Below are positions 1 to 8,158 of a DNA stretch of 21,243 nt, piece after piece (the stretch's first letter is position 1; every line of letters begins with the position of its first letter). Source of the stretch: Candidatus Poribacteria bacterium (lineage in GTDB: Bacteria; Poribacteria; DTPJ01; WJIO01); the NCBI GenBank assembly GCA_014730235.1, contig WJIO01000310.1, positions 1 to 21,243 on the forward strand, in the 5' to 3' direction. Under the pieces are notes generated by a model that saw only the letters and a program-made list of their open reading frames with translations, did not search any database and was not told the origin of the DNA. The translations under genes were made by a program, and so were the position numbers.

Positions 1-2
1 AA

Positions 3-1826
3 AGAGTATACAAAAGCAAAGCCGCCCATCAGTTTTTGCTGCATTTTAATATTGATGACTTAATCTGGGATGATATTTACGGTTATCTACCCACAATGGA
101 TTTTCTGATGGAGCAGATGAACAGGTTAGGATGCGATGCAACCCTTTATTACAGCAGATCAGAAGGTATAAAATTCCCTAACCTGGGTTGGAGAGATTCA
201 TATCAGGCGAATATGAAATTGGCGAGAATTGATGAAGTTGAACTAATACCTGAGGATATGCCAAAATATGATCGCCTTAACGCCCGGTTCAGACGCGTGG
301 GTCAGGAGAAACTCCTGAGAGAAACTCAGCAGGCCTTTGTAACTCTGGAAAATTTCTTCCGACAGGGAATGGGTAACATCAAGGTGGGTCTGATAATAAA
401 AGATGTGGAAAAAATATCTCCTAATCGAGATATTATGCCCCTTTCTGACCAGATTATGGATGAACTGATAATAGATTCAGAGACTATACAGCGATGGGCA
501 GCGGATATGGATATTCGCCTTCGGGGTCATATTATACTGCTATTAACGGAAAATATGACCATGGTGGCTCCGGAATTGAGTATAAGCGACTGTCGAAATA
601 CTTATCCTCTTAGATTACCATATCCCGACTACGATCAACGCCTTCGATTTATAAGGCATATGCTAAACGTGCCGGGAGATGAAGAGGACGAAAACAAATA
701 CAAGCTGGACTTACCGGAAAACACAAAATCCGAAGATTTAGCCAGAATGACTCATGGTTTGAATATCAGAGATATTCATGAGCTATGGTTCACCTCCAAG
801 CGCCGCAAAACCTCTGTGTCCGTTAATCTTATAGTCCGGCAAAACCAAAACTCCATTCTGGCCCGAAGTTATGGTCGCCTAAATTTTATATACGGTCAGC
901 ATGGTCTCAATACCATCGGTGGGCTTGGGGAGGTTACTTCATATTTTAAAGAAATAATACAGAATATGAAAAATCAGGAGGTAAAAAGAGTTCCCAGGGG
1001 AATATTGATGGTAGGCCCTCATGGTACAGGCAAAACAGCCTTAATCCACGCACTTTCCAGGGAGATGGGGATACACTTTTTAGAATTAAAAAACCTTCGG
1101 GGTGTGACTCCTCAAATGCGTTCTGATTGGGATTTGCATCGGGCTTTGAATATTATTAATTCCCTGCAACCTGTTGTTGTATTCATAGATAATATTGACA
1201 GAATAGGGCAACTGACAGGATCAAGCGAACGTGAACACAGGATTACAGAATGTCTAATGAGCTGGTTGTTGGAGACTATGGATTTCCCCAACCTTCAGGG
1301 AAAAGTTCTGTGGGTCGCCGCCAGCAACAGACCCGATATGATAAGGTCTGAATTCCGCCAGCGTGGACGCTTTGATGACGTGATTCCCTTTCTTATTCCT
1401 GATTCAAAAGACAGAGAGGACATACTCAAGAAACTTCTGTCAAAAAATGCAATCCCCTATGATAACCGGATAAATTTCTCCACAGTAGCAAGTGGGGCAA
1501 AAAACTGCACCGGCGCAGACCTGGAAGTTATTATCATGAGAAGCTACCAGAACGCCCGTAAAGCCGAAAGAGACACAGTAACGGAACAGGATATCATTAA
1601 GGCAGTTGTGGACTTTATACCCGCCCACGATCAGGATATGTATGAATACATGATGCTGTTAGCCCTGAGAGAAGCCAACCTGACCCCTCTTGTTCCCCAA
1701 TCCCTGGAAAGCGGGATACAGGAAAAAGTATACGAAAATAATAAGGTAAACATGACAAAACTCAACCAAAGGATACGGGAACTTTCGTCAAACTTACGAG
1801 GACGGGTTAGAAGAAATAGGAGATAA
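3..1826 (+). CDS. Tandem AAA+ ATPase (5' end outside the window)
   Basis: The frame is open to the window edge with no ATG or GTG and no ribosome site before the TTG at 36, so the gene is 5'-partial. The protein shows two AAA modules. The first, roughly codons from nt 300 to 800, is degenerate: it has a Walker-B/sensor-like pattern (VGLIIKDVE, HIILLLTEN) but no P-loop. The second has a good Walker A, GPHGTGKT (nt 1014-1037), a Walker B-like VVVFIDNID (nt 1173-1199), sensor-1 Asn in AASNRPD and an arginine finger in RQRGRFD, followed by a C-terminal helical lid. In the Walker B the usual catalytic Glu after Asp is Asn (codon aat, 1191-1193), which in other AAA proteins slows or abolishes ATP hydrolysis. 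The C-terminus is basic (RGRVRRNRR). The substrate is unknown; this is a Cdc48/FtsH-like remodelling ATPase by fold only. The next gene starts at the base after the stop. Confidence 0.85.
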   Translation, partial: RVYKSKAAHQFLLHFNIDDLIWDDIYGYLPTMDFLMEQMNRLGCDATLYYSRSEGIKFPNLGWRDSYQANMKLARIDEVELIPEDMPKYDRLNARFRRVGQEKLLRETQQAFVTLENFFRQGMGNIKVGLIIKDVEKISPNRDIMPLSDQIMDELIIDSETIQRWAADMDIRLRGHIILLLTENMTMVAPELSISDCRNTYPLRLPYPDYDQRLRFIRHMLNVPGDEEDENKYKLDLPENTKSEDLARMTHGLNIRDIHELWFTSKRRKTSVSVNLIVRQNQNSILARSYGRLNFIYGQHGLNTIGGLGEVTSYFKEIIQNMKNQEVKRVPRGILMVGPHGTGKTALIHALSREMGIHFLELKNLRGVTPQMRSDWDLHRALNIINSLQPVVVFIDNIDRIGQLTGSSEREHRITECLMSWLLETMDFPNLQGKVLWVAASNRPDMIRSEFRQRGRFDDVIPFLIPDSKDREDILKKLLSKNAIPYDNRINFSTVASGAKNCTGADLEVIIMRSYQNARKAERDTVTEQDIIKAVVDFIPAHDQDMYEYMMLLALREANLTPLVPQSLESGIQEKVYENNKVNMTKLNQRIRELSSNLRGRVRRNRR

Positions 1827-2822
1827 ATGATCAAAAAAGAAATTGTCAAAAACACCCTGGCTTTCAAAGAATCCAAAGTAACTCCCTATCACCTGGATTT
1901 TACCCCGCCTGTAAAAAAAATGTTGATAGAATATTACGGCACAGAAGACCTTGATACAGCTACGGGAAATTACATAAAATGGATATCCTGGCGACCATCC
2001 ATAACGTTTCATGGTGAAAGGCTGGATAATCATCTGGTGAAGGATGAATTCGGTGTAATATGGAAAGTTTTGCCCCAGAACAGAGGTTATGTAGTTAAAC
2101 ATCCATTGGAAAATCCTGATATTAGCAACTATCAATTCCCGAATTCTTATGCGGAAGGACGTTTTGCGGGAATTGAAGATAGAATTAATAACAGTGACCT
2201 GTTTATGCTTGCCTGGTGTGGGGATCTATTTGAACGGGCTCAGTTCATGAGAGGTTTGAGCGAAATATTGACGGATATGTATATTAATCCGGATTTTGTC
2301 CATAACCTGCTGGATAAAATAACGGAATTTGTGCTGGGTAATATAGAGCAGTTAGGGAATTTTGGAGTGGATGGAATTTTCCTCAGCGATGATTACGGCC
2401 ATCAGCAGTCGCTTTTGATGTCACCAAAACACTGGCGGGAATTCATTAAACCCTATCTGGCAAAAATTATTGATTCTATCAAAAGTAAAGGTCTTTACGC
2501 TTTTTTGCATTCATGCGGCAATATTTCAGAAATTATACCCGAGCTAATCGAAATAGGTCTGGATGTGCTTCATCCCATACAACCCGAAGCTATGGATATA
2601 TTCGATATTAAAAGAAGACATGGAGACAGGTTGACGCTTTACGGTGGTATAAGCACACAAAATACATTACCTAATGGAAGCCCGGAGGAGGTAAGGAACG
2701 AAGTCCTGAAAATAAAAGAAATTATGTCAAAAAACAGCGGTTATATTCTGGCCCCGGGTATTACCCTACAGCATGATATACCGCTGGAGAACATAATTGC
2801 ATTTATTGATGCTGCAAAATAA
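1827..2822 (+). CDS. Uroporphyrinogen decarboxylase (URO-D) family protein, methyltransferase-like
   Basis: 331 residues with the URO-D TIM-barrel pattern. The C-terminal half carries HSCGN (His228, Cys230), followed by IGLDVLHPIQPEAMD and a YGGIS strand. The H-x-C element is the zinc site of MtaA/MtbA-type corrinoid methyltransferases and their many relatives, and is not a feature of haem-pathway HemE, so a methyl-transfer or related role is more likely than porphyrin synthesis. The residues LSDDYGHQQS near 187-195 sit where family members bind substrate. The start is the ATG directly after the preceding TAA; its aggaga ribosome site lies inside the end of the ATPase gene, so the two are probably translationally coupled. 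With the dehydrogenase and aldo/keto reductase downstream it forms a likely catabolic cluster. I cannot name the substrate. No corrinoid protein is encoded nearby. Confidence 0.85.
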   Translation: MIKKEIVKNTLAFKESKVTPYHLDFTPPVKKMLIEYYGTEDLDTATGNYIKWISWRPSITFHGERLDNHLVKDEFGVIWKVLPQNRGYVVKHPLENPDISNYQFPNSYAEGRFAGIEDRINNSDLFMLAWCGDLFERAQFMRGLSEILTDMYINPDFVHNLLDKITEFVLGNIEQLGNFGVDGIFLSDDYGHQQSLLMSPKHWREFIKPYLAKIIDSIKSKGLYAFLHSCGNISEIIPELIEIGLDVLHPIQPEAMDIFDIKRRHGDRLTLYGGISTQNTLPNGSPEEVRNEVLKIKEIMSKNSGYILAPGITLQHDIPLENIIAFIDAAK

Positions 2823-2887
2823 TTATCAATTTATCACTTATTGGCTTGATCGCTGGTATACAGAAAACCACAAAAGGAGATTTTAGT

Positions 2888-3871
2888 ATGGATAAAAAAG
2901 TAAAATGGGGTATATTGGGCCCTGGAAATATTGCAAACCAATTTGCAAAGGCCACAGGTGTAATTCCTGATGCTGAATTGACAGCCGTTGGCTCCCGTTC
3001 AATGGAAAGGGCAAATAAATTTGCCGATAAATACGATATACCAAAGCGTTTTGGAAGTTACGAAGATCTGGCAAATGATCCGGATGTAGAGGCTATTTAT
3101 GTGGCGACTCCCCACCCCTTTCATAAGGAATACACGATCCTTTGCCTGAAAGCCGGTAAAGCCGTTCTATGCGAAAAACCTTTTGCCGTAAATACAAGAC
3201 AGGTAAAGGAAATGATAGAATGCGCTAAAACGGAAAAAGTTTTTCTTATGGAGGCCATGTGGACCCGCTTTCTGCCTATCATGGTCAAAGTCAGAGAATG
3301 GATAGCTGATGGGGTGATCGGTGAACCTCGAATGTTGACGGCTGATTTCGGTTTTCGTTCCGGTTTGAATCCTGAAGGCCGTCTTTTTAATCCTGAACTG
3401 GCTGGAGGTGGGCTTTTAGACGTGGGAGTTTATACCGTTGCGATGGCCTATATGATTTTTGGAGAGCCTGCCTGCATAAACTCAATGGCCCATATAGGTG
3501 AGACAGGGGTTGATGAACAAGCAGCTATGGTATTTGGTTATGATAAAGGCCAGATCGCCATGCTTTCATGTGCCATCAGGACTAGTACACCTCAGGAAGC
3601 CCGGATAATGGGTACAGAAGGCTCAATTTATCTTCCTGGTTTCTGGCATGGTACATCGGCAGTCCTTCAGGTGTCCGGCAAAGAGCCGCAAAATGTAGAT
3701 ATGCCCTTCAAGGGAAATGGTTATGAATACGAGGTTATGGAAGTTATGAAATGCTTGGAAGAGAGAAAACTGGAAAGTAATATTGTTCCCTTAAGCGAAT
3801 CCCTGGCAATAATGAAAACCCTTGACGAAATAAGGGAACAATGGAAACTTAAATATCCTTTTGAAGAGTAA
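2888..3871 (+). CDS. Gfo/Idh/MocA family NAD(P)-dependent oxidoreductase
   Basis: 327 residues from the ATG at 2888, which has aaaggaga at 2873-2880; the in-frame start at 2846 lacks a comparable site. The N-terminal Rossmann fold shows WGILGPGNIA (7-16) for dinucleotide binding, then YVATPHPFH and the family signature CEKPFA with Glu96-Lys97-Pro98, whose Lys usually contacts substrate. The C-terminal alpha/beta half has GGGLLDVGVYTV, typical of the dihydrodiol/xylose dehydrogenase branch of the family. Members oxidise or reduce hydroxyls of sugars, inositols and similar compounds. The gene ends 15 bp before the next start and sits 65 bp after the URO-D gene, so it is probably in the same operon. 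The exact substrate cannot be read from the sequence. Confidence 0.9.
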   Translation: MDKKVKWGILGPGNIANQFAKATGVIPDAELTAVGSRSMERANKFADKYDIPKRFGSYEDLANDPDVEAIYVATPHPFHKEYTILCLKAGKAVLCEKPFAVNTRQVKEMIECAKTEKVFLMEAMWTRFLPIMVKVREWIADGVIGEPRMLTADFGFRSGLNPEGRLFNPELAGGGLLDVGVYTVAMAYMIFGEPACINSMAHIGETGVDEQAAMVFGYDKGQIAMLSCAIRTSTPQEARIMGTEGSIYLPGFWHGTSAVLQVSGKEPQNVDMPFKGNGYEYEVMEVMKCLEERKLESNIVPLSESLAIMKTLDEIREQWKLKYPFEE

Positions 3872-3884
3872 TAAGGAGATTAAA

Positions 3885-4862
3885 ATGCAATATGGAGAAG
3901 TAAAAGGAGTGGGAAAACCCGTTTCCCGACTTGTATTGGGAACGATGATTATAAATACCAGGGAGTTGGAAAAAAGCTTCCAGCTTATGGATGATGCCTT
4001 TGAATTAGGCTGCACAACCCTCGATACAGCCCATGTATACGCTGGTGGAGACAGCGAAAGAGCCATAGGTCGCTGGATGGAAGCCAGAAATAACCGGGAT
4101 AAAGTAGTGGTTTTATCCAAAGGAGCGCACCACAACGGAGACAGGAAGCGGGTAACACCTTTTGATATAACGGCTGATCTCCATGATTCTTTAGCCCGAT
4201 TGAAAACTGATTACATAGATATTTACCTTCTCCATCGGGATGATCCCGATGTGCCAGTAGGACCAATAGTAGAACGTCTGAACGAACATATAGAAGAAGG
4301 CCTGGTAAAAGCAATAGGTGGATCAAACTGGAGACATGAGCGCATACAGGAAGCCAACGAATATGCCGAAGCTCATGACCTTGTTCCTTTTAACGCAAGC
4401 AGTCCTAATTTTGGCCTTGCCGAACAGGTGGAAGATCCCTGGGGGCCCGGATGCGTAGGTATAAGCGGTCCTGATAAAATAGAAGCCCGAAAATGGTATG
4501 AAAAAACCCAGACTCCTGTATTTGCATATTCAAGTCTTGGCAGGGGATTCTTTTCAGGACGTATAACAAGGGAAAATTTTCAGGAGTTTAAAGAACAAAA
4601 TATGATCGACGGTGCTTGTCTAAAAGCTTATTGTCATGAGGTCAACTTTAAAAGATTAGATCGGGTTCAGGAATTAGCAGAGGAAAAGGGAATGACCATA
4701 CCTCAGATCGCCACAGCCTATATAATGAACCAGCCTTTGAACGTTTTTGCCTTAATTGGTGCCGCTAATCGTGAGGAATTCGCAGCCAACGTAAAATCAT
4801 CGGATTTAAAACTTACACCTGAAGAAGTCGCATGGCTGGATTTAAGAACTAATTCAAGATAA
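3885..4862 (+). CDS. Aldo/keto reductase
   Basis: 325 residues from the ATG at 3885, chosen because aaggag (3874-3879) is well spaced for it; a TTG eight codons upstream overlaps the previous gene and has no ribosome site. The (beta/alpha)8 aldo/keto reductase fold is shown by the complete catalytic tetrad: Asp47 (TLDTAHVY), Tyr52, Lys79 (VLSKGAHH) and His117 (YLLHRDD). GGSNW, the FAYSSLGRGFFSG segment and the NVFALIGAANREE segment that binds the NADPH phosphate are also present. It probably interconverts a sugar-derived carbonyl and alcohol. Pairing with a Gfo/Idh/MocA dehydrogenase and the URO-D protein in one transcription unit suggests a short sugar or polyol pathway; that is inference from context. 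The palindromic element begins at the base after its stop codon. Confidence 0.92.
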   Translation: MQYGEVKGVGKPVSRLVLGTMIINTRELEKSFQLMDDAFELGCTTLDTAHVYAGGDSERAIGRWMEARNNRDKVVVLSKGAHHNGDRKRVTPFDITADLHDSLARLKTDYIDIYLLHRDDPDVPVGPIVERLNEHIEEGLVKAIGGSNWRHERIQEANEYAEAHDLVPFNASSPNFGLAEQVEDPWGPGCVGISGPDKIEARKWYEKTQTPVFAYSSLGRGFFSGRITRENFQEFKEQNMIDGACLKAYCHEVNFKRLDRVQELAEEKGMTIPQIATAYIMNQPLNVFALIGAANREEFAANVKSSDLKLTPEEVAWLDLRTNSR

Positions 4863-4986
4863 GTAATCGTTAAAAATGAAAAATGTGTTTAGAATAATAC
4901 CCTTACCATGATGGTAAATTACAAAATATGTCATTCCTGCGTTCGCAGGAATGACAACTAAATTGTATTCATTTTTTAACGATTAC
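4863..4986. repeat. Palindromic MITE/REP-like element, copy 1
   Basis: The ends are an inverted repeat: gtaatcgttaaaaatga at 4863-4879 matches the reverse complement of 4967-4986 apart from one extra A. Inside are a perfect hairpin ttaccat-g-atggtaa (4903-4917) and a core palindrome gtcattcctgcg-tt-cgcaggaatgac (4930-4955). The core is shared with the elements near 11.4 and 20.9 kb. There is no coding capacity. It sits immediately after the aldo/keto reductase stop codon and could limit read-through, although no T-run follows the hairpins. Confidence 0.75.
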
Positions 4987-5005
4987 AGGATAAATAAAAA
5001 AAGTT

Positions 5006-5034
5006 TGAAACTTTTTTGCAACTATGGTGTTGTA
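5006..5034 (+). promoter_or_regulatory. Putative ECF-type promoter of the sigma-factor operon
   Basis: A tgaaactt box (5006-5013) resembles the GAAC-containing -35 element used by group IV sigma factors. It is followed after about 15 bp by gttgta (5029-5034) as a possible -10, some 50 bp before the sigma gene. ECF genes commonly transcribe themselves, so this may be an autoregulatory promoter. No second copy was recognised with confidence in the window. Confidence 0.4.
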
Positions 5035-5084
5035 TATATTAGAGTAGAATTAAGTTTAGTTTTCAAGCAACAGGAATCAGCCAT

Positions 5085-5645
5085 ATGCGCGTATCTGATG
5101 AAGAGTTGATGCGAAGATGTTGTGAAGGTGATACCGGAGCTTTTGAGCTTCTTGTTATGCGTTACAAGGACTCAATTTTTAACTTCACATATCGCTTTTT
5201 GGCCGATTATCATCAAGCTCAGGATTTAACTCAGGAAACTTTTCTTAGATTACTCAAAAACTCGGAGCGTTATAAATCCAGAGATAAATTTAAACCCTGG
5301 CTATACAAAATAGCCGCAAATTTATGTAAAAACGAAATTAGAAATAAGAAACGACATCCAAAAATATCCTTGGATGAATATATTAAAATAGAGAATCCCA
5401 TTGCTTCTTCTTACTCATCCCCTGATGAAGCCTACGAAAGGAAAGAACTCAGTCATCTTGTCAAAGACATACTAGCATCAATTCCCGAAGATCAGCGCAT
5501 GATTATTTTAATGAGGGAATATCAGGATCTGAGTTACGAAGAAATTTCATCGGCTTTAGGATGTTCGTTGGGAGCAGTGAAATCAAAGATATATAGAGCC
5601 AGACAGAATATTAAAGAAATACTGATAAAACAAGAAATTGCATAG
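5085..5645 (+). CDS. RNA polymerase ECF (sigma-70 family, group IV) sigma factor
   Basis: 186 residues, the normal length for an ECF sigma factor. Region 2 spans about 10-80, with FELLVMRYKDSIFNFTYRF, the conserved DLTQETFLRLL and FKPWLYKIAANLCKNEIR. After a linker comes region 4 (about 125-180), with IPEDQRMIILMREYQDLSYEEIS and the DNA-recognition helix LGCSLGAVKSKIYRAR. The ATG at 5085 has a modest caggaa site 8 bp upstream. It should direct RNA polymerase to promoters of the tgaaact type, including its own. The anti-sigma gene follows 151 bp downstream, in the usual order for membrane-stress or envelope-signal ECF pairs. The regulon and the stimulus are not visible here. Confidence 0.95.
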   Translation: MRVSDEELMRRCCEGDTGAFELLVMRYKDSIFNFTYRFLADYHQAQDLTQETFLRLLKNSERYKSRDKFKPWLYKIAANLCKNEIRNKKRHPKISLDEYIKIENPIASSYSSPDEAYERKELSHLVKDILASIPEDQRMIILMREYQDLSYEEISSALGCSLGAVKSKIYRARQNIKEILIKQEIA

Positions 5646-5658
5646 TGCTGGCGCAAAC

Positions 5659-5778
5659 AGGCACTTTACGTGCCTTCTCTCGACTAAAGGTAAACTAACT
5701 GGCTTGTTTACCTTACTTTACCTCCTTATCTTTCCCTAACGGGAAAGAAGCTCATCCCCCGTCTGAAATGGCGGGGGA
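5659..5778 (+). promoter_or_regulatory. Four consecutive RNA hairpins between sigma and anti-sigma genes
   Basis: The 151-bp spacer folds by eye into four successive stem-loops. They are aggcac/gtgcct (5659-5675), aaggtaaac/gtttacctt (5687-5714), tctttccc/gggaaaga (5729-5748) and tcccccgtc/ggcggggga with one G-U pair (5755-5778). None has the T-run of an intrinsic terminator. The last one holds the only purine-rich tract near the anti-sigma start, but 18 nt away from it. The array could act as an attenuator or mRNA-processing element that sets the sigma to anti-sigma ratio; this is inference. Confidence 0.5.
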
Positions 5779-5796
5779 ACTATTATTATAATTAAT

Positions 5797-6297
5797 ATGA
5801 AATGTGAAAAGATAAAATCTCTGCTGTCCGCTTATATTGATGGAGAAACATCCGTTAAAGATTCTCGTATCATAAAAAAACATATTTCCAGGTGCTATGA
5901 ATGCAGCGAAGAACTCCGCTTAATGCAAGAAGTATCAGATTTTCTCGGTAACTGGAAGGATGTTCAGACATCTGATGACTTCTGTGAGGTTTTGCTTGCA
6001 AAAGCAGAAAACATTTCCCTCCAGCCTCATAGAAGAATCACAAACGCGGTTCGACCTTTTGCTGGCCCCGGTGGATTATTCAGATTTGCTTTTTATGGAG
6101 CAGCAATTTTGCTGTTTTTCGCGGGATTGATTGTCTTATCCAAATTTACTCTGAGTGAATCACCAATGGTCGAACCGCTTCCTAATCGTATTTCTATTCA
6201 GAAAATAGATCAAGATAAAACAAATATATCATCACCTGACAGTTCCCTTCATTATATGACTATGGCAGAAATGAAAACCGCAGGTATATGGGAATGA
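5797..6297 (+). CDS. Zinc-finger (zf-HC2) transmembrane anti-sigma factor
   Basis: 166 residues. The N-terminal anti-sigma domain has the zinc ligands Cys3, His29, Cys33 and Cys36 (KKHISRCYEC), the H-x3-C-x2-C pattern of ZAS/RsrA-type anti-sigma factors. A single transmembrane helix covers about 95-117 (FRFAFYGAAILLFFAGLIVL), leaving a short periplasmic tail of about 50 residues with no recognisable domain. It should hold the ECF sigma factor at the membrane until a periplasmic or redox signal releases it. It lies between the sigma gene and the HEAT-repeat gene, overlapping the latter by ATGA. The start has no good Shine-Dalgarno sequence, unlike most genes in the window. A gggga tract lies 18 nt upstream inside a hairpin, so translation may be weak or structure-dependent. 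Confidence 0.85.
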   Translation: MKCEKIKSLLSAYIDGETSVKDSRIIKKHISRCYECSEELRLMQEVSDFLGNWKDVQTSDDFCEVLLAKAENISLQPHRRITNAVRPFAGPGGLFRFAFYGAAILLFFAGLIVLSKFTLSESPMVEPLPNRISIQKIDQDKTNISSPDSSLHYMTMAEMKTAGIWE

Positions 6298-8141
6298 AGT
6301 TCACCAGTCTGATATTAACATTACTGCTAATTATCATTTCCGCAGATTCCATCTGTCTGGAAAATACAGAGGACATTAAAGCCATATCTAAACTGCTTAA
6401 AAAGCTGGAATCCAGCTATGAAAGCAAAGATCTGGAAAGCTATAAGTCTGTATTCGCCGAAGAAGGTTATGAATATATATCAAATATGGCCACTCCGGAT
6501 GATCCATCCGATGATGTCCATCTGGTTGGTAGGGATAAAGAAATCAGATCTGCTATAAAAGTCTTTGATTCTTATCCTGAATTTGATCTGGAAATAACAT
6601 CACCAGAAATTAGTTTTGACGAAAACGGTGCGGAAGCAAAAAGCGAATATCGCATAATAATCTTAAATTCGGGTAAGCCAAACACACCGGATGTATTTTA
6701 TTGTGGTGGAACTCACGTCTTCAAGCTAAAAAAATTTACCGATGGCTGGAAAATTATACGCTGGCAGCAATTTGAGCTTCCCATGAACGAGCTTGAAAAT
6801 ATGATGCGGGAAGAAAGAAAGGACAAAGACGTAGAAAAACTCATAAAAGAAATTGGCCATAATAAACTCAGAAAATGGGCTATGGCTATGGCGGATTTAA
6901 AAAGAATACGTGATGATTATACTGAATTGATAATAGATGCAATCAAGTCCGGTAAAAAAGCGGCAAGAATACGCTTGATAAACGTTCTAAAAGGAACGGA
7001 TAATGACGAGGCTCTGAATCGCTTGACACTTATACTTAAAGATAAAAATGATGATATTGATGTTAGAATAGCCGCCGTTAATGCCCTTGAAGAATGTAAT
7101 AAGAGCAAATTGGATTCTCTGCTTATTAAAATTGCCCAGGAGGATAAACCGCAACTTAGAGCAGCGGCATCTTTGGTATTATCCAAAAGGATCGGCAAAA
7201 GGTTGGATGAAATACAACAGATCTTGATTGCAGGACTAAAAAACCATAATGAAGAAGTCCGTAAAGCCTCTGCTGAATGTCTGAGAATCACAACTCAGTA
7301 TTATAGGCTGGATATATTAAAAGAGCGCTTAATGGATACAGAAGAATTAGAGGAAGTAAGGTTAGCCGCTCTGAAATCACTGAGCAATTGTGGTTCTGAA
7401 AAGCTTGTGGAAACCCTGAATAATATACTTAAAAATGATAAGGAATCCTTGCAACTTCGAATATGTTCTGCTCAGGCCTTAACCCGGGTTAAAAATACCG
7501 ATAACGAATCTCTGGATTTACTGGCAAAAATAGCAAAAGATGAAGATGAAAATCTGGAATTAAGAAAGGAATCTATTCTAGCCCTAGGTAAGATAGGTCA
7601 CAGTCGAGTTGTAAAAAATCTGGTAAAACTTCTGAATTCAGATGTAGTATTAATCCGGTGGTCGGCTGTATCTTCACTGGTTGATATAAACGATAAAGAC
7701 GCACTTAAACCCCTGATGATGATATTAATGAACAGGGATGAAGATATATTTATAAGACGTCTGGCGAGTAGAGGGGTAGTTAATATGAATCGGGACATAG
7801 CGTTCGGCCCGCTTTCCCAGATCATCAAAGACGACACTGAGGACCCCACTACTCGCCGGATGGCTGCTGAAAGCCTTACTCTGATTAGAGATGAAAGAAC
7901 TGCCTTGTTATTTGCAGATTTTTTACTTGACGATAGTCAACCTTGGTGGCTAAAACGAATATCCGCTGAAAAACTGGGCAATTTCAAACCGGGGATAAGC
8001 TGCATATCCAGATGTATTGACGCTTTGCGTTATGCAGCAAGCTCAGAGGATGAAAAAACAGCGAATGCTGCTCAGAAATCCCTTAAACGCCTGGAAATTA
8101 AAATTTCTGCTAAATCTTACCCCATTTCAAATAACAATTAA
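6294..8141 (+). CDS. Exported NTF2-like/HEAT-repeat protein
   Basis: 615 residues from the ATG at 6294, which overlaps the anti-sigma stop as ATGA; an in-frame ATG two codons upstream is the alternative. An N-terminal signal peptide (MKFTSLILTLLLIIISADS) implies export. Residues about 23-165 look like an NTF2/SnoaL-type (DUF4440-like) alpha+beta domain, with LESSYESKDLESYKSVF at the start and WKIIRWQQFELP at the end. The rest, from about 185, is a row of roughly a dozen 30-37-residue HEAT-like repeats. These show the recurring pattern D..lR..Aa.aL..i....al..L..il, for example ELRKESILALGKIGHSRVVKNL. HEAT solenoids bind proteins. The position in the sigma/anti-sigma operon suggests that it senses or presents the envelope signal to the anti-sigma tail. 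No enzyme motif is seen. Confidence 0.8.
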   Translation: MKFTSLILTLLLIIISADSICLENTEDIKAISKLLKKLESSYESKDLESYKSVFAEEGYEYISNMATPDDPSDDVHLVGRDKEIRSAIKVFDSYPEFDLEITSPEISFDENGAEAKSEYRIIILNSGKPNTPDVFYCGGTHVFKLKKFTDGWKIIRWQQFELPMNELENMMREERKDKDVEKLIKEIGHNKLRKWAMAMADLKRIRDDYTELIIDAIKSGKKAARIRLINVLKGTDNDEALNRLTLILKDKNDDIDVRIAAVNALEECNKSKLDSLLIKIAQEDKPQLRAAASLVLSKRIGKRLDEIQQILIAGLKNHNEEVRKASAECLRITTQYYRLDILKERLMDTEELEEVRLAALKSLSNCGSEKLVETLNNILKNDKESLQLRICSAQALTRVKNTDNESLDLLAKIAKDEDENLELRKESILALGKIGHSRVVKNLVKLLNSDVVLIRWSAVSSLVDINDKDALKPLMMILMNRDEDIFIRRLASRGVVNMNRDIAFGPLSQIIKDDTEDPTTRRMAAESLTLIRDERTALLFADFLLDDSQPWWLKRISAEKLGNFKPGISCISRCIDALRYAASSEDEKTANAAQKSLKRLEIKISAKSYPISNNN

Positions 8142-8158
8142 ATTGTCTAATCTTTAAT

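Noticed and set aside
36-38. TTG as the true start of the AAA ATPase
   Set aside because: The frame is open to the window edge, there is no ribosome site before it, and the domain seems to begin further upstream.
2831-2862. A separate promoter before the Gfo/Idh/MocA gene (tataca at 2857-2862)
   Set aside because: No -35-like hexamer lies at a suitable distance, and the 65-bp gap fits an operon.
4930-4955. The core palindrome as a terminator for the aldo/keto reductase operon
   Set aside because: No T-run follows on either strand, and the same core occurs in the other repeat elements, so it belongs to the repeat.
5755-5778. The GC-rich hairpin after the sigma gene as an intrinsic terminator
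   Set aside because: It is not followed by a T-run, and a terminator here would cut the anti-sigma gene off from the shared promoter.
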